From: Gillisia sp. Hel1_33_143
Lineage (GTDB): Bacteria; Bacteroidota; Bacteroidia; Flavobacteriales; Flavobacteriaceae
Reading direction: 5' to 3'
NCBI RefSeq assembly: GCF_900104765.1
Contig: NZ_LT629737.1
Coordinates: 124,001-188,000, forward strand
DNA: 64,000 bases
Made by a program: the position numbers and the translations under genes. The notes beneath the pieces are model-generated. The model did no database searches. It saw only the letters and a list, made by a program, of their open reading frames with translations, and was not told the origin of the DNA. Within the stretch, counting starts at the first letter, position 1. Each line of letters begins with the position of its first letter. Of the stretch, positions 27,202-36,700 are shown piece by piece.

Positions 27202-29875
27202 AATTATAGGAATTATACTCGCTATCTTGATCGTAGCATTGATAGCCGCACCCTTTATCTTTGAAGCTCAGCTAAAAGATCTGGTGAAATCTACTATCAA
27301 TAAAAATGTAAATGCAGATGTTGAATTTAGCGATCTCAACTTATCTTTATTTAGAAGTTTTCCTGAAGCCACCTTGGTACTAAAAGATGTTTCCGTGATC
27401 AACAAAGCACCTTTCAAAGGAGATACTTTAGTAGTAAGCGAACAGATCTTATTAAAAATGTCTGTTAAAGAACTTTTTAAAGGAAGCGATGAGCCTAAAA
27501 AAGTTGATGAGCTATTGCTTAATAACACCTACCTCAACATTAAAGTAGACTCTTTAGGAAACAACAATTACGACATTGCTATAAAAGACCCTTCTGCTGC
27601 AGATACTTCATCTGCAAGTCCGTTTAAACTAGATTTAAAGCATTACGAGATCAATAATTCTAAACTGAAATATATCGACAAAAGCAATAATATCGCATTG
27701 CTAATGGAAAACTTAAATCACAGCGGTACGGGTGATTTTTCTTTGGCTCAATCTGAATTAGACACCAAAACAACATCGTTGGTTTCTTTTGATTTTGATG
27801 GTGTAAACTATTTAAATAAAAATAAAGTTGCTCTAGATGCTATCATCCAAATGGATCTAGAGAACATGAAATATACATTTTTGAAAAACCAGATGATGGT
27901 AAATCAATTACCATTAACCTTTGACGGTTTTGTAAAGGTAAATGATGATAATAATGAGATAGATCTCTCTTTTAAAACACCTTCCTCTTCTTTCAAAAAT
28001 TTCTTGGCCGTGATTCCTGAAGTTTATGCTAAGAATATAGAAAATGTAGAAACAAGTGGAGACTTTATAGTTAGCGGAGACATCAAAGGTATTGTAGATA
28101 GTACCTATATTCCTCATTTAGATATTAAAATAAGCTCTAATAATGCTTCTTTTAAGTATCCAGATCTTCCAAAGAGCGTTCAAGACATCAATATAGATGC
28201 TGCAATTTTAAACACCACCGGAATTGCAGAAGAAACTTACATCACTTTTGATAATGTGACTTTCAGAATAGATCAAGATAAATTTTTTGCCAATGGAGAT
28301 GTAAAAAACCTATTAGGGAATATGCTAGTGAATCTCAATATGAAAGGAACTATTAACCTTGCAAATCTTGAAAAAGCTTATCCATTAGAATTAGATCAAG
28401 ATCTAAACGGAATTCTAACCGCAGATGTAAGCACTAGTTTTGATATGAACTCTATTGAAAAAGAACAATATCAAAATGTGAGTAGTAAAGGGATTGCTAG
28501 CATTAAGAATTTTAGCTACAAATCTCCAGAGATCCCTAATGAAGTAAAAATTTCCAGCGCCAATCTAATATTCAATCAAGGAAATGTAAAAGTTCCTGTA
28601 TTGTATATGACCACAGGGAAGACCGATATCAATGCTTCCGGAAGTATTCAAAACTTTATGGGTTATCTATTCACAGATCAGCAGCTAAAAGGAAATTTTC
28701 AGTTAAGCTCAAATACATTTTCTGTAAATGATTTTATGGTCGCAGAAACCAAAGAAGTTTCGGAAGCTAAAAATGCAGACGGTACACCGGTAAAAACAAA
28801 AACGGTAGCCACAGGAAAAGAGTCTATAAAAGTTCCATCTTTCTTAGATACTGAAATAGATTTTGCCGTAACCACTTTGCTTTATGATGATCTTAATTTG
28901 AATAATGCAAAAGGGACCATTATTATTAAAGATGAAACGGCAACCATTAAGAATATGACTACCAATGTTTTTGATGGTTCTATAGCACTAAACGGTAATG
29001 TTTCTACTAAAAATGCAACTCCAACGTTCACAATGGATCTTGCTCTAAACGCAATAGATATTGCTAAATCTTTTAAAGGTCTCGATCTTTTACAAGGCTT
29101 AGCTCCTATAGCAACAGCCTTACAAGGAAAATTACAAACCAAAGTAAACTTAAAAGGGAACTTGAATGATGATCTTACACCACAGCTAAATACGTTGGCA
29201 GGACAAGCATTATCTGAGATCTTAACAGCTAAGGTAAATCCAGAAAATTTTGCACTCCTTTCTAAGTTAGATGAGCGATTAAAATTTATCAATTTGAAAG
29301 ACATCAATTTAGATGATCTTAAAAGTAAATTAACCTTTAACAATGGTAATGTTGAAGTTGCTCCGTTCGATTTTAATGTAAAAGGAATTAAAGTTACCGT
29401 TGCCGGAAGTCATGGGTTCGATATGAATATGAATTACAATCTTAGTTTAGATGTTCCAGCAAAGATGTTAGGAAGCGAAATTGGAAATACTCTATCTAAG
29501 CTTAGTGCTACAGATCTCAATACAATGACGGTTGCGGTGCCAATTGGATTGACAGGAACTTTTCAAAGTCCGCAGATCAATTTAAATATGCAACAAGCGC
29601 TATCCAGTCTTACTCAAAAGATTGTAGCTGAGCAGAAAAAGGAATTAACTCAAAAAGGGGTGGATGCTTTAGGTAATATCTTGATGGGTAATAATAAGAA
29701 TAATAAACCAACAACTACTGCAGATTCTACTCAGGTAACGCCCGCACAAACTAAAAAAGATTCATTGAAAACAGAACAGCAAACTCAGGTTAAAGACGCT
29801 GCTACCAATATTTTAAAAGGGATTTTTAATACGAAGAAGAAAAAAGACACTACCACAGTGCAATCTAATAAGTAG
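27185..29875 (+). CDS. AsmA family protein
   Basis: 896 residues. N-terminal membrane anchor (about 3-26), then AsmA-type repeats of amphipathic beta strands: LKDLVKSTINKNVNADVEFS...LSLFRSFPEATLVLKDVSV near the start and the C-terminal AsmA_2 region (LKGNLNDDLTPQLNTLAGQA...LTGTFQSPQINLNMQQAL). The tail is rich in Lys, Thr and Gln. Related large AsmA-like proteins (TamB, YhdP) form lipid-carrying bridges across the periplasm; a similar envelope lipid-transfer role is likely here. Starts inside the end of the transporter gene, so the two may be coupled. Confidence 0.88.
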   Translation: MKKAFKIIGIILAILIVALIAAPFIFEAQLKDLVKSTINKNVNADVEFSDLNLSLFRSFPEATLVLKDVSVINKAPFKGDTLVVSEQILLKMSVKELFKGSDEPKKVDELLLNNTYLNIKVDSLGNNNYDIAIKDPSAADTSSASPFKLDLKHYEINNSKLKYIDKSNNIALLMENLNHSGTGDFSLAQSELDTKTTSLVSFDFDGVNYLNKNKVALDAIIQMDLENMKYTFLKNQMMVNQLPLTFDGFVKVNDDNNEIDLSFKTPSSSFKNFLAVIPEVYAKNIENVETSGDFIVSGDIKGIVDSTYIPHLDIKISSNNASFKYPDLPKSVQDINIDAAILNTTGIAEETYITFDNVTFRIDQDKFFANGDVKNLLGNMLVNLNMKGTINLANLEKAYPLELDQDLNGILTADVSTSFDMNSIEKEQYQNVSSKGIASIKNFSYKSPEIPNEVKISSANLIFNQGNVKVPVLYMTTGKTDINASGSIQNFMGYLFTDQQLKGNFQLSSNTFSVNDFMVAETKEVSEAKNADGTPVKTKTVATGKESIKVPSFLDTEIDFAVTTLLYDDLNLNNAKGTIIIKDETATIKNMTTNVFDGSIALNGNVSTKNATPTFTMDLALNAIDIAKSFKGLDLLQGLAPIATALQGKLQTKVNLKGNLNDDLTPQLNTLAGQALSEILTAKVNPENFALLSKLDERLKFINLKDINLDDLKSKLTFNNGNVEVAPFDFNVKGIKVTVAGSHGFDMNMNYNLSLDVPAKMLGSEIGNTLSKLSATDLNTMTVAVPIGLTGTFQSPQINLNMQQALSSLTQKIVAEQKKELTQKGVDALGNILMGNNKNNKPTTTADSTQVTPAQTKKDSLKTEQQTQVKDAATNILKGIFNTKKKKDTTTVQSNK

Positions 29876-29937
29876 ATAATACTTATTAGATTTACTTGTT
29901 AAGCTGAATATATTTCAGCTTCTTTCCTAATTTCAAA

Positions 29938-29975
29938 AAAGACCGATAACTTTACTACTTATCGGTCTTTTTTTT
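29938..29975. terminator. Bidirectional terminator between asmA-like and DUF2797 genes
   Basis: Perfect 12-bp stem AAAGACCGATAA / TTATCGGTCTTT with a 9-base loop and a T run, between convergent genes. Confidence 0.88.
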
Positions 29976-29991
29976 ATGAGTCATTTAATGT

Positions 29992-30786
29992 CTACATCAC
30001 ATTCAGATCAACTACAAATCCTTCATGACCGCGAACATTAAAAACCGTCCCATCATGAAATAGTAAATATTGACCTTTAATGCCTTTTAAAATTCCTTCA
30101 TAAAAAGGATTTTTTCCAAGATTCAGCGTTTTTACTTTTTTTGGAAATTCGATTACCGGAAAGTGAATTTCAGTCTCTTTATTATTTTCTATAAAATATT
30201 CTTTAGCTTCTTCTGGAATAAGATGCTTTATTTTTTCACGTTCTGCAACCAAGTCTACATCTTCAATATCATTGGTTAACATTTTACGCCAATTTGTTTT
30301 ATCTGCCACATGGCCTTTTAGAGCAACCTCGGTAATTCCTGCCAAATATCGATTTGGAACTTCTACAATTTCAATAGCTTCATGCGCACCTTGATCTATC
30401 CATCTGGTTGGAATTTGAGTTTTCCTTGTCACTCCTACTTTTAAATTGCTAGAATTTGCCAAGTAAACAATGTGCGGCTTTAGCTGAACTTTCTTTTCAT
30501 ATTCTAGGTCTCTATCTTCTTCATCTAAATGCGCTTTGCTTAATTCTGGATTCATGATCCAATCTCCCGCCTGAGGAATAGATGTAAAACAATCATAACA
30601 AAAACCTTGTCTGAATATTTTTTTCTCCAAACCACAATTTAAACATTGATATCTTAAAAAATTAATACTGATCTTTTTATCCAGTATCTGATTGACGTTC
30701 AAGAAGTCTGACTCAAATATTAAATAATACTGAACGGTTTCTTTAAGTTCGGTGCTCATTTTTGTCAGCACCCCTTCATATCTCAT
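29992..30786 (-). CDS. DUF2797 family protein with zinc ribbon
   Basis: 264 residues, soluble. A zinc-ribbon-like knuckle lies near residues 46-68 (CLNCG...CYDC), followed by the DUF2797 signature HIVYLANSSNLKVGVTRKTQIPTRWIDQGA, which resembles a GIY-YIG nuclease core (Y-L plus K-V-G-x-T). Function unknown. Start chosen at the first ATG; Met10 is an alternative. Divergent from the GH3 gene (117 bp gap). Confidence 0.85.
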   Translation of the reverse strand: MRYEGVLTKMSTELKETVQYYLIFESDFLNVNQILDKKISINFLRYQCLNCGLEKKIFRQGFCYDCFTSIPQAGDWIMNPELSKAHLDEEDRDLEYEKKVQLKPHIVYLANSSNLKVGVTRKTQIPTRWIDQGAHEAIEIVEVPNRYLAGITEVALKGHVADKTNWRKMLTNDIEDVDLVAEREKIKHLIPEEAKEYFIENNKETEIHFPVIEFPKKVKTLNLGKNPFYEGILKGIKGQYLLFHDGTVFNVRGHEGFVVDLNVM

Positions 30787-30903
30787 ATATTTTCTTTATT
30801 TTAACTGAAATGATTTTTTTTGCAAGCTTCAAAGTTTAGTTTAATTTTAGCCAGCCAATCACGCATCTTAACCTTGTTAAGTGCATAAATATAAAAAGAA
30901 AAA

Positions 30904-32448
30904 ATGCCAATTCCGCTAGTCAATTCCATTGCTTCCTGGTTTCTAAAGAAGCGTATCCATCAAATGGAATTATTTATGAAATATCCTAACGAAGTTCAAT
31001 CAGAACTTTTACGGAATCTTATAGCTACAGCAAAGAATACAGAAGTTGGCAAACGCTACGATTTTAGTAGTATTCATAATTATAAAACTTTTGCAGAGCG
31101 GATTCCTGTTAAAAAATACGAAGATTACGAAGCAGATATAGAACGAAGCCGAAAAGGTGAAACTAACATTTTCTGGCCTTCGCCAATTAAATGGTTCGCA
31201 AAGTCTAGTGGTACCACCAATGCTAAAAGTAAGTTTATTCCTGTAAGCGACGATTCTTTAGAAGATTGTCATTATGCTGCAGGAAAAGACCTTTTATGTA
31301 TGTATCTCAACAATAATCCGCAGTCTCAACTCTTTACAGGAAAAAGTTTAAGACTTGGAGGAAGTAAGGAGATCTATAGAAATAATGGTACTTCTTATGG
31401 AGATCTATCTGCAATTTTGATAGATAATATGCCTTTTTGGGCAGAATTTAGCAGTACTCCCAGAAATGAAGTTTCTTTAATGAACGATTGGGAGATAAAA
31501 ATGCAAGCTATTGTAAATGAAACCATCAACGAAAAGGTTTCAAGTTTAGCCGGTGTTCCTTCTTGGATGTTGGCCTTGCTGAATAATGTTTTAGAAACAA
31601 CTAAAGCCACTAATCTATTTGAAGTTTGGCCAAATCTGGAAGTTTACTTTCATGGTGGTGTAAATTTTGAACCTTATACTCAGCAATATCAAAAACTGTT
31701 GCCAAGAGATAACTTCAGATATTATGAGATCTACAACGCATCTGAAGGATTTTTTGCTTGTCAGGATCAGAATAGCTCAAAAGAACTGCTGTTAATGTTA
31801 GATTACGGCATCTTCTATGAATTCATCCCAATGGATACTTATGGCTCTCAAGATGAGAAGATCATTCCGCTAAGCGAAGTTAGCACAGGAGTTAACTATG
31901 CCATTGTAATTACAACCAACGCAGGACTTTGGCGTTATAAGATAGGAGATACCGTTAGGTTTACTTCTACTAGCCCTTATAGAATAAAAGTTTCAGGAAG
32001 AACCAAACATCATATTAATGCTTTTGGAGAAGAACTAATCATTGAAAATGCAGAAATCGCACTTAAAAAAGCAGCAAATCTGAACAATTGCGAAATTGTA
32101 GACTATACTGCGGCTCCAATATTTATGGAGGGAAAAGAAAAAGGTGCACATGAGTGGATTATCGAATTCAAAACACCTCCCAACAATATGGAGCATTTTA
32201 AAATTGAATTGGATAAAGCATTGCAAGAGATCAATAGCGACTATGAGGCAAAGCGATATAACAACATGACCCTTAATCTACCAACTGTGCATCAGGCTCG
32301 AGAAAAGCTGTTTTATGATTGGTTAAAGAAACATGATAAAGTGGGTGGGCAGCATAAAATACCAAGACTTTCTAATTCTAGAACTTATGTTGAAGAATTA
32401 CTAAGTATGTCTGGAAAGCAAACTTCAGAAGATATTTTAGAACTATAA
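30904..32448 (+). CDS. Bacterial GH3-family acyl-acid amido synthetase homologue
   Basis: 514 residues, the length of plant GH3 proteins minus about 80. Adenylate-forming enzyme fold: the ATP-binding S101SGTT motif sits in WFAKSSGTTNAKSKFIPVS, followed by YFHGGVNFEPY, YNASEGFFACQ and LWRYKIGDTVRFT, each a GH3 motif. Plant members join amino acids to auxin or jasmonate. Bacterial members are common in Bacteroidetes but their acyl substrate is unknown. It is alone in its transcription unit; TAATTTTA about 50 bp upstream may be the -7 box. Confidence 0.88.
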   Translation: MPIPLVNSIASWFLKKRIHQMELFMKYPNEVQSELLRNLIATAKNTEVGKRYDFSSIHNYKTFAERIPVKKYEDYEADIERSRKGETNIFWPSPIKWFAKSSGTTNAKSKFIPVSDDSLEDCHYAAGKDLLCMYLNNNPQSQLFTGKSLRLGGSKEIYRNNGTSYGDLSAILIDNMPFWAEFSSTPRNEVSLMNDWEIKMQAIVNETINEKVSSLAGVPSWMLALLNNVLETTKATNLFEVWPNLEVYFHGGVNFEPYTQQYQKLLPRDNFRYYEIYNASEGFFACQDQNSSKELLLMLDYGIFYEFIPMDTYGSQDEKIIPLSEVSTGVNYAIVITTNAGLWRYKIGDTVRFTSTSPYRIKVSGRTKHHINAFGEELIIENAEIALKKAANLNNCEIVDYTAAPIFMEGKEKGAHEWIIEFKTPPNNMEHFKIELDKALQEINSDYEAKRYNNMTLNLPTVHQAREKLFYDWLKKHDKVGGQHKIPRLSNSRTYVEELLSMSGKQTSEDILEL

Positions 32449-32490
32449 ATATTAGAGATCTATCTCCAAGCACTTATCTTAATACATTAA

Positions 32491-32531
32491 AAAAGAAAAA
32501 AAGATCCTATTTAAGGATCTTTTTTTCTTTT
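32491..32531. terminator. Bidirectional terminator between GH3 and porV-like genes
   Basis: Perfect 18-bp stem (AAAAGAAAAAAAGATCCT on the left) with a 5-base loop. The long A/T arms make it usable on both strands. Confidence 0.9.
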
Positions 32532-32550
32532 AAAATTAAAATGAATTGTT

Positions 32551-33723
32551 CTACAAAGCAGCATCTACCTCTGTAGGTTCGGTTACTTGTTTTCTATTAC
32601 TATTATTAAATTTAAAGCTGATGGAAAGCTTTAAAACTTTATCATTATCAAACACTACGTTATCTGAAATAGGACTTTGATAAGCAAAATCGAACATAAA
32701 CTGATTTAACTTCAACCCTGCTCCAACCGTGATATGATTTCTAAATCCTTTTTCCTTATTCTGAGTTACATACCCTGTTCTAAAAGAAAAATTGTCATTG
32801 AAACTCACTTCGGCACCTAAAGAAAGTATTACTTCTTTAAGCTCTTCAGAAAAACCATCTTGGGCATCTGTAAAAGAATTAAATATTCCTCCAATAGCAC
32901 TATCGGTAGGTAGATTACGGTTATCATCTGTTGCAGGAACTAGAAACTTCATAGCTTCTGCATAGAAAGAAATGTAATCTGTTTTTGAACTTGCTACATG
33001 GTAACCACCTCCAATTTTTAAATAAGTAGGAAGCGGATAGTCATATCCAGTCTCGTCAGAATACTTCAATTTAGAACCTACATTTTTAAGGTTAAAACCT
33101 AAAGTCCATCTATTTTGGTGAAGATCAAAAGGAACAGAAGTATAATAACCAGCCACATCTACACTTACTGCCTGTCCGGTTTTTAAACTCACCATTGCAT
33201 TCGCCTGATTGTCCGAAATATCAGATCTAATGTATCTTCCAGTTACAGACATACCAAATTTCTCATTCAATTTTAAGCTATAAGCACCTTCTAAGGCTAA
33301 TTCGTTCGGAACAAAACTCCCTTTAGAAATGATCTCGCCACCCATTTCTTCTTCCATATCTACACTTCCAAAACTAAAATAAGTTAAGGAGGCACTAATG
33401 GCAGATCTATCATTCAACTTATTGAAATATCCTGCATTGGCATAGAAAATATCATCTGCATATCCAATAAATTTTGGGATATACGATAATCCAATTCCTT
33501 GTGCTCCTTCTTCCATAAAAAGAAATTTAGCCGGATTATGGAATTGTGAGAAAGCATCTGGCAAACTAGATACCCCAACTTCACCCATTCCTCCTGCACG
33601 TGCATCTGGAACAATTTGAAGAAATGGTGCCCCCGTAATTACGGGGCGCACTAGTTCTTGGCTTTCAGCTGAAATTCCAGCTAGTAAAACAGTTAGACTT
33701 ACTAATATATTTTTAATGTTCAT
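32551..33723 (-). CDS. porV: PorV-family type IX secretion outer membrane protein
   Basis: 390 residues. Signal peptide of about 20 residues (ends SAES-QELV). The mature start GAPFLQIVPDARAGGMGEVGV...DAFSQFHNPAKF is the PorV/LptO signature; the rest is a 14-stranded FadL-like beta barrel with alternating strands and a C-terminal strand. In the T9SS, PorV shuttles CTD-bearing cargo from the SprA translocon to the PorU sortase. Canonical porV usually sits beside porU, which is absent here; instead this gene begins 10 bp after a giant lectin adhesin gene. It may be a second, cargo-linked PorV, though it could be the only one in the genome. Confidence 0.82.
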   Translation of the reverse strand: MNIKNILVSLTVLLAGISAESQELVRPVITGAPFLQIVPDARAGGMGEVGVSSLPDAFSQFHNPAKFLFMEEGAQGIGLSYIPKFIGYADDIFYANAGYFNKLNDRSAISASLTYFSFGSVDMEEEMGGEIISKGSFVPNELALEGAYSLKLNEKFGMSVTGRYIRSDISDNQANAMVSLKTGQAVSVDVAGYYTSVPFDLHQNRWTLGFNLKNVGSKLKYSDETGYDYPLPTYLKIGGGYHVASSKTDYISFYAEAMKFLVPATDDNRNLPTDSAIGGIFNSFTDAQDGFSEELKEVILSLGAEVSFNDNFSFRTGYVTQNKEKGFRNHITVGAGLKLNQFMFDFAYQSPISDNVVFDNDKVLKLSISFKFNNSNRKQVTEPTEVDAAL

Positions 33724-33733
33724 AGTGATTCAA

Positions 33734-36700
33734 TTACAATACGATTATTTTTTTAAGATGTACTTTTCCTGTCTGGTCGGTAATTCTAACCAATAGTGTT
33801 CCTCTCATTGGAGCAACATCTATCATCATAGTTTGCTGTTTGTTCCCAGAGATGGTTTTGTATTTATTGGTTTCAGTTTCTAAAATCTGAACGCCATAGA
33901 TCTGAGAATTTAACGGAGCGATCACTTTAGTCATTGTAGTTCCAGTTAAAATAGATGGCACTACGTGCATCTCTCCTTTAGCATCTGGCACATCTCTCTT
34001 CACAGTTACTAAAGCAGTAGCACTGCCAATGTTTCCTGCTGCATCTGTTCCGCTTAAAGTAACCAAATATTCTCCAGGCTCATTAAAAGTATCTTTATCT
34101 AGATTAAGAGTAACCTCACTACAATTATCACTGCTTCCAGCATCAATATCTTCCGGAGAAATCACTACCGGCTCATTTTGAAACATACTCACTGTAATAT
34201 CTTTAGTATTCATTTCTGGCGTAGTAACATCTTTAACAGTAATCCACTGCTCTTGAGTAGACGTATTACCACTTGCATCGGTAAATTCCCATAAGATCAT
34301 ATACTCACCTGCATCAGAATAAGACAAAGCATCGTTTGTAATAGCAGTAATAACTCCACTGCAATTATCAGTAGCCGTTGGAACTTCTATATTCTCAATA
34401 GAACACTCTACTACTACATCAGATAATTCAGCTGCATCTGGTACCGGAGCAGTTTCATCTTTAATAGTAACTTTTTGAGTTTGAGTAGTCACATTTCCGC
34501 TTGCATCCTCAAAACTCCAAGTAATTGTAGTAAGTCCGCTAGCAGTGATAGGGAAAGTCACATTGTTTGTCACCTTCACTGCACCATTGCAATTATCTTT
34601 AGCGGTAGGAACTTGAACATCTGCTTGCTCTACACTACACTCTGCCGTGATATCTTCTAATATTGATATTGAAGGTACAGGCTTGATTTTATCTTCTACT
34701 GTTATTGTTGAAGTGGACGTAGCTACATTTCCGTTGTTATCGATAACGGTTAAAGTAGCCGTATTCTCTCCAACTTCATCACAGGTAAAGCTATTTGGCG
34801 AAACGCTCATCGAAGCAATTCCACAAGCATCAGAAGATCCGTTATCTACATCTGCTGCAGTAATTGCGACCTTTCCGGTTTCGTCTAATTGAACCGTGAT
34901 GTTTTTAGCAACTGCAATAGCAGCAAATTTATCTTCTACGATTACTATTGAAGTTGTGGTAGATTCATTTCCGTTTTTGTCAATAACAGTTAAAGTAACT
35001 GTATTCCCTCCAACCTCCGCACAAGTGAAGCTGTTTGGCGAAACGCTCATTGAAGCAATTCCACATGCATCAGAAGATCCATTGTCTACATCTGCTGCAG
35101 TAATTGCAACTTTTCCAGTCTCATCTAACTGAACAGTGATATCTTTTGCAACAGCAACTGCAGCAACTATATCTTCTACGGTTACTGTTGAGGTAGTTGT
35201 AGCTACATTTCCGCTTTTGTCAATAACCGTTAAAGTAACCGTGTTCTCTCCAACCTCAGCACATGTGAAGCTATTTGGCGAAACGCTCATTGAAGCAATT
35301 CCACAAGCATCCGAAGAACCATTATCAACATCTGCTGCAGTAATTGCAACTTTTCCAGTCTCATCTAACTGAACAGTGATATCTTTTGCAACAGCAACTG
35401 CAGCAACTTTATCTTCAACGGTTACTGTTGACGTTGTTGTAGCTACATTTCCGTTAACATCGATAACAGTTAATGTAACAGTGTTTTCTCCAACCTCAGC
35501 ACACGTGAAGCTATTTGGCGAAACGCTCATTGAAGCAATTCCACAAGCATCAGAAGAACCATTATCAACATCTGCTGCAGTAATTGCAACTTTTCCAGTC
35601 TCATCTAATTGAAGCGTAATGCTTTTTGCAACAGCAACTGCAGCAACTTTATCTTCTACGATTACTGTTGATGTTGTTGTAGTGACATTTCCGTTGTTGT
35701 CGATAACAGTTAAAGTAACTGTATTCTCTCCAACTTCAGCACATGTGAAGCTATTTGGTGAGATTCTCATTGAAGCAATTCCACAAGCATCAGAAGATCC
35801 ATTATCTACATCTGCAGCAGTAATTACAACATTCCCAGTCTCATCTAACTGAACAGTGATATCTTTTGCAACAGCAACTGCAGCAACTATATCTTCTACG
35901 GTAACTATTGAGGTGGTTGCAGCTACATTTCCGTTAACATCACTAACAGTTAAAGTAACTGTGTTCTCTCCAACATTAGCACACGTGAAGCTGTTTGGCG
36001 AAACGCTCATCGAGGCAATTCCACAAGCATCAGAAGAACCATTATCAACATCTGCTGCAGTAATTGCAACATTTCCTGTTTCATCTAATTGAACCGTGAT
36101 GTCTTTTGCAGCTGCTATTGCAGCAACGTTGTCTTCTACTGTTACTGTTGACGTTGTGGTAGCTACATTTCCGTTATTATCGATAACAGTTAAAGTAACT
36201 GTGTTCTCTCCAACTTCAGCACATGTGAAGCTATTTGGCGAAACGTTCATTGAAGCAATTCCACAAGCATCAGAAGATCCATTTTCTACATCTGCAGCAG
36301 TAATTGCAACGTTTCCAGTTTCATCTAATTCAACCGTGATGTCTTTCGCAACTGCTATTGCAGCAACTTTATCTTCTACTGTTACTGTTGACGTTGTGGT
36401 AGCTACATTTCCGTTATTATCGATAACAGTTAAAGTAACAGTGTTCTCTCCAACATTAGCACAAGTGAAGCTGTTTGGCGAAACGCTCATTGAAGCAATT
36501 CCACAAGCATCCGAAGATCCGTTATCAACATCGGCAGCAGTGATTGCAACATTTCCTGTTTCATCTAATTGAACCGTGATATCTTTTGCAATTGCTAATG
36601 CAGCAACTTTATCTTCTACTGTTACTGTTGAAGTAGTGGTAGATTCATTTCCATTTTTGTCAATAACAGTTAAAGTAACTGAGTTCTCTCCAACCTCAGC

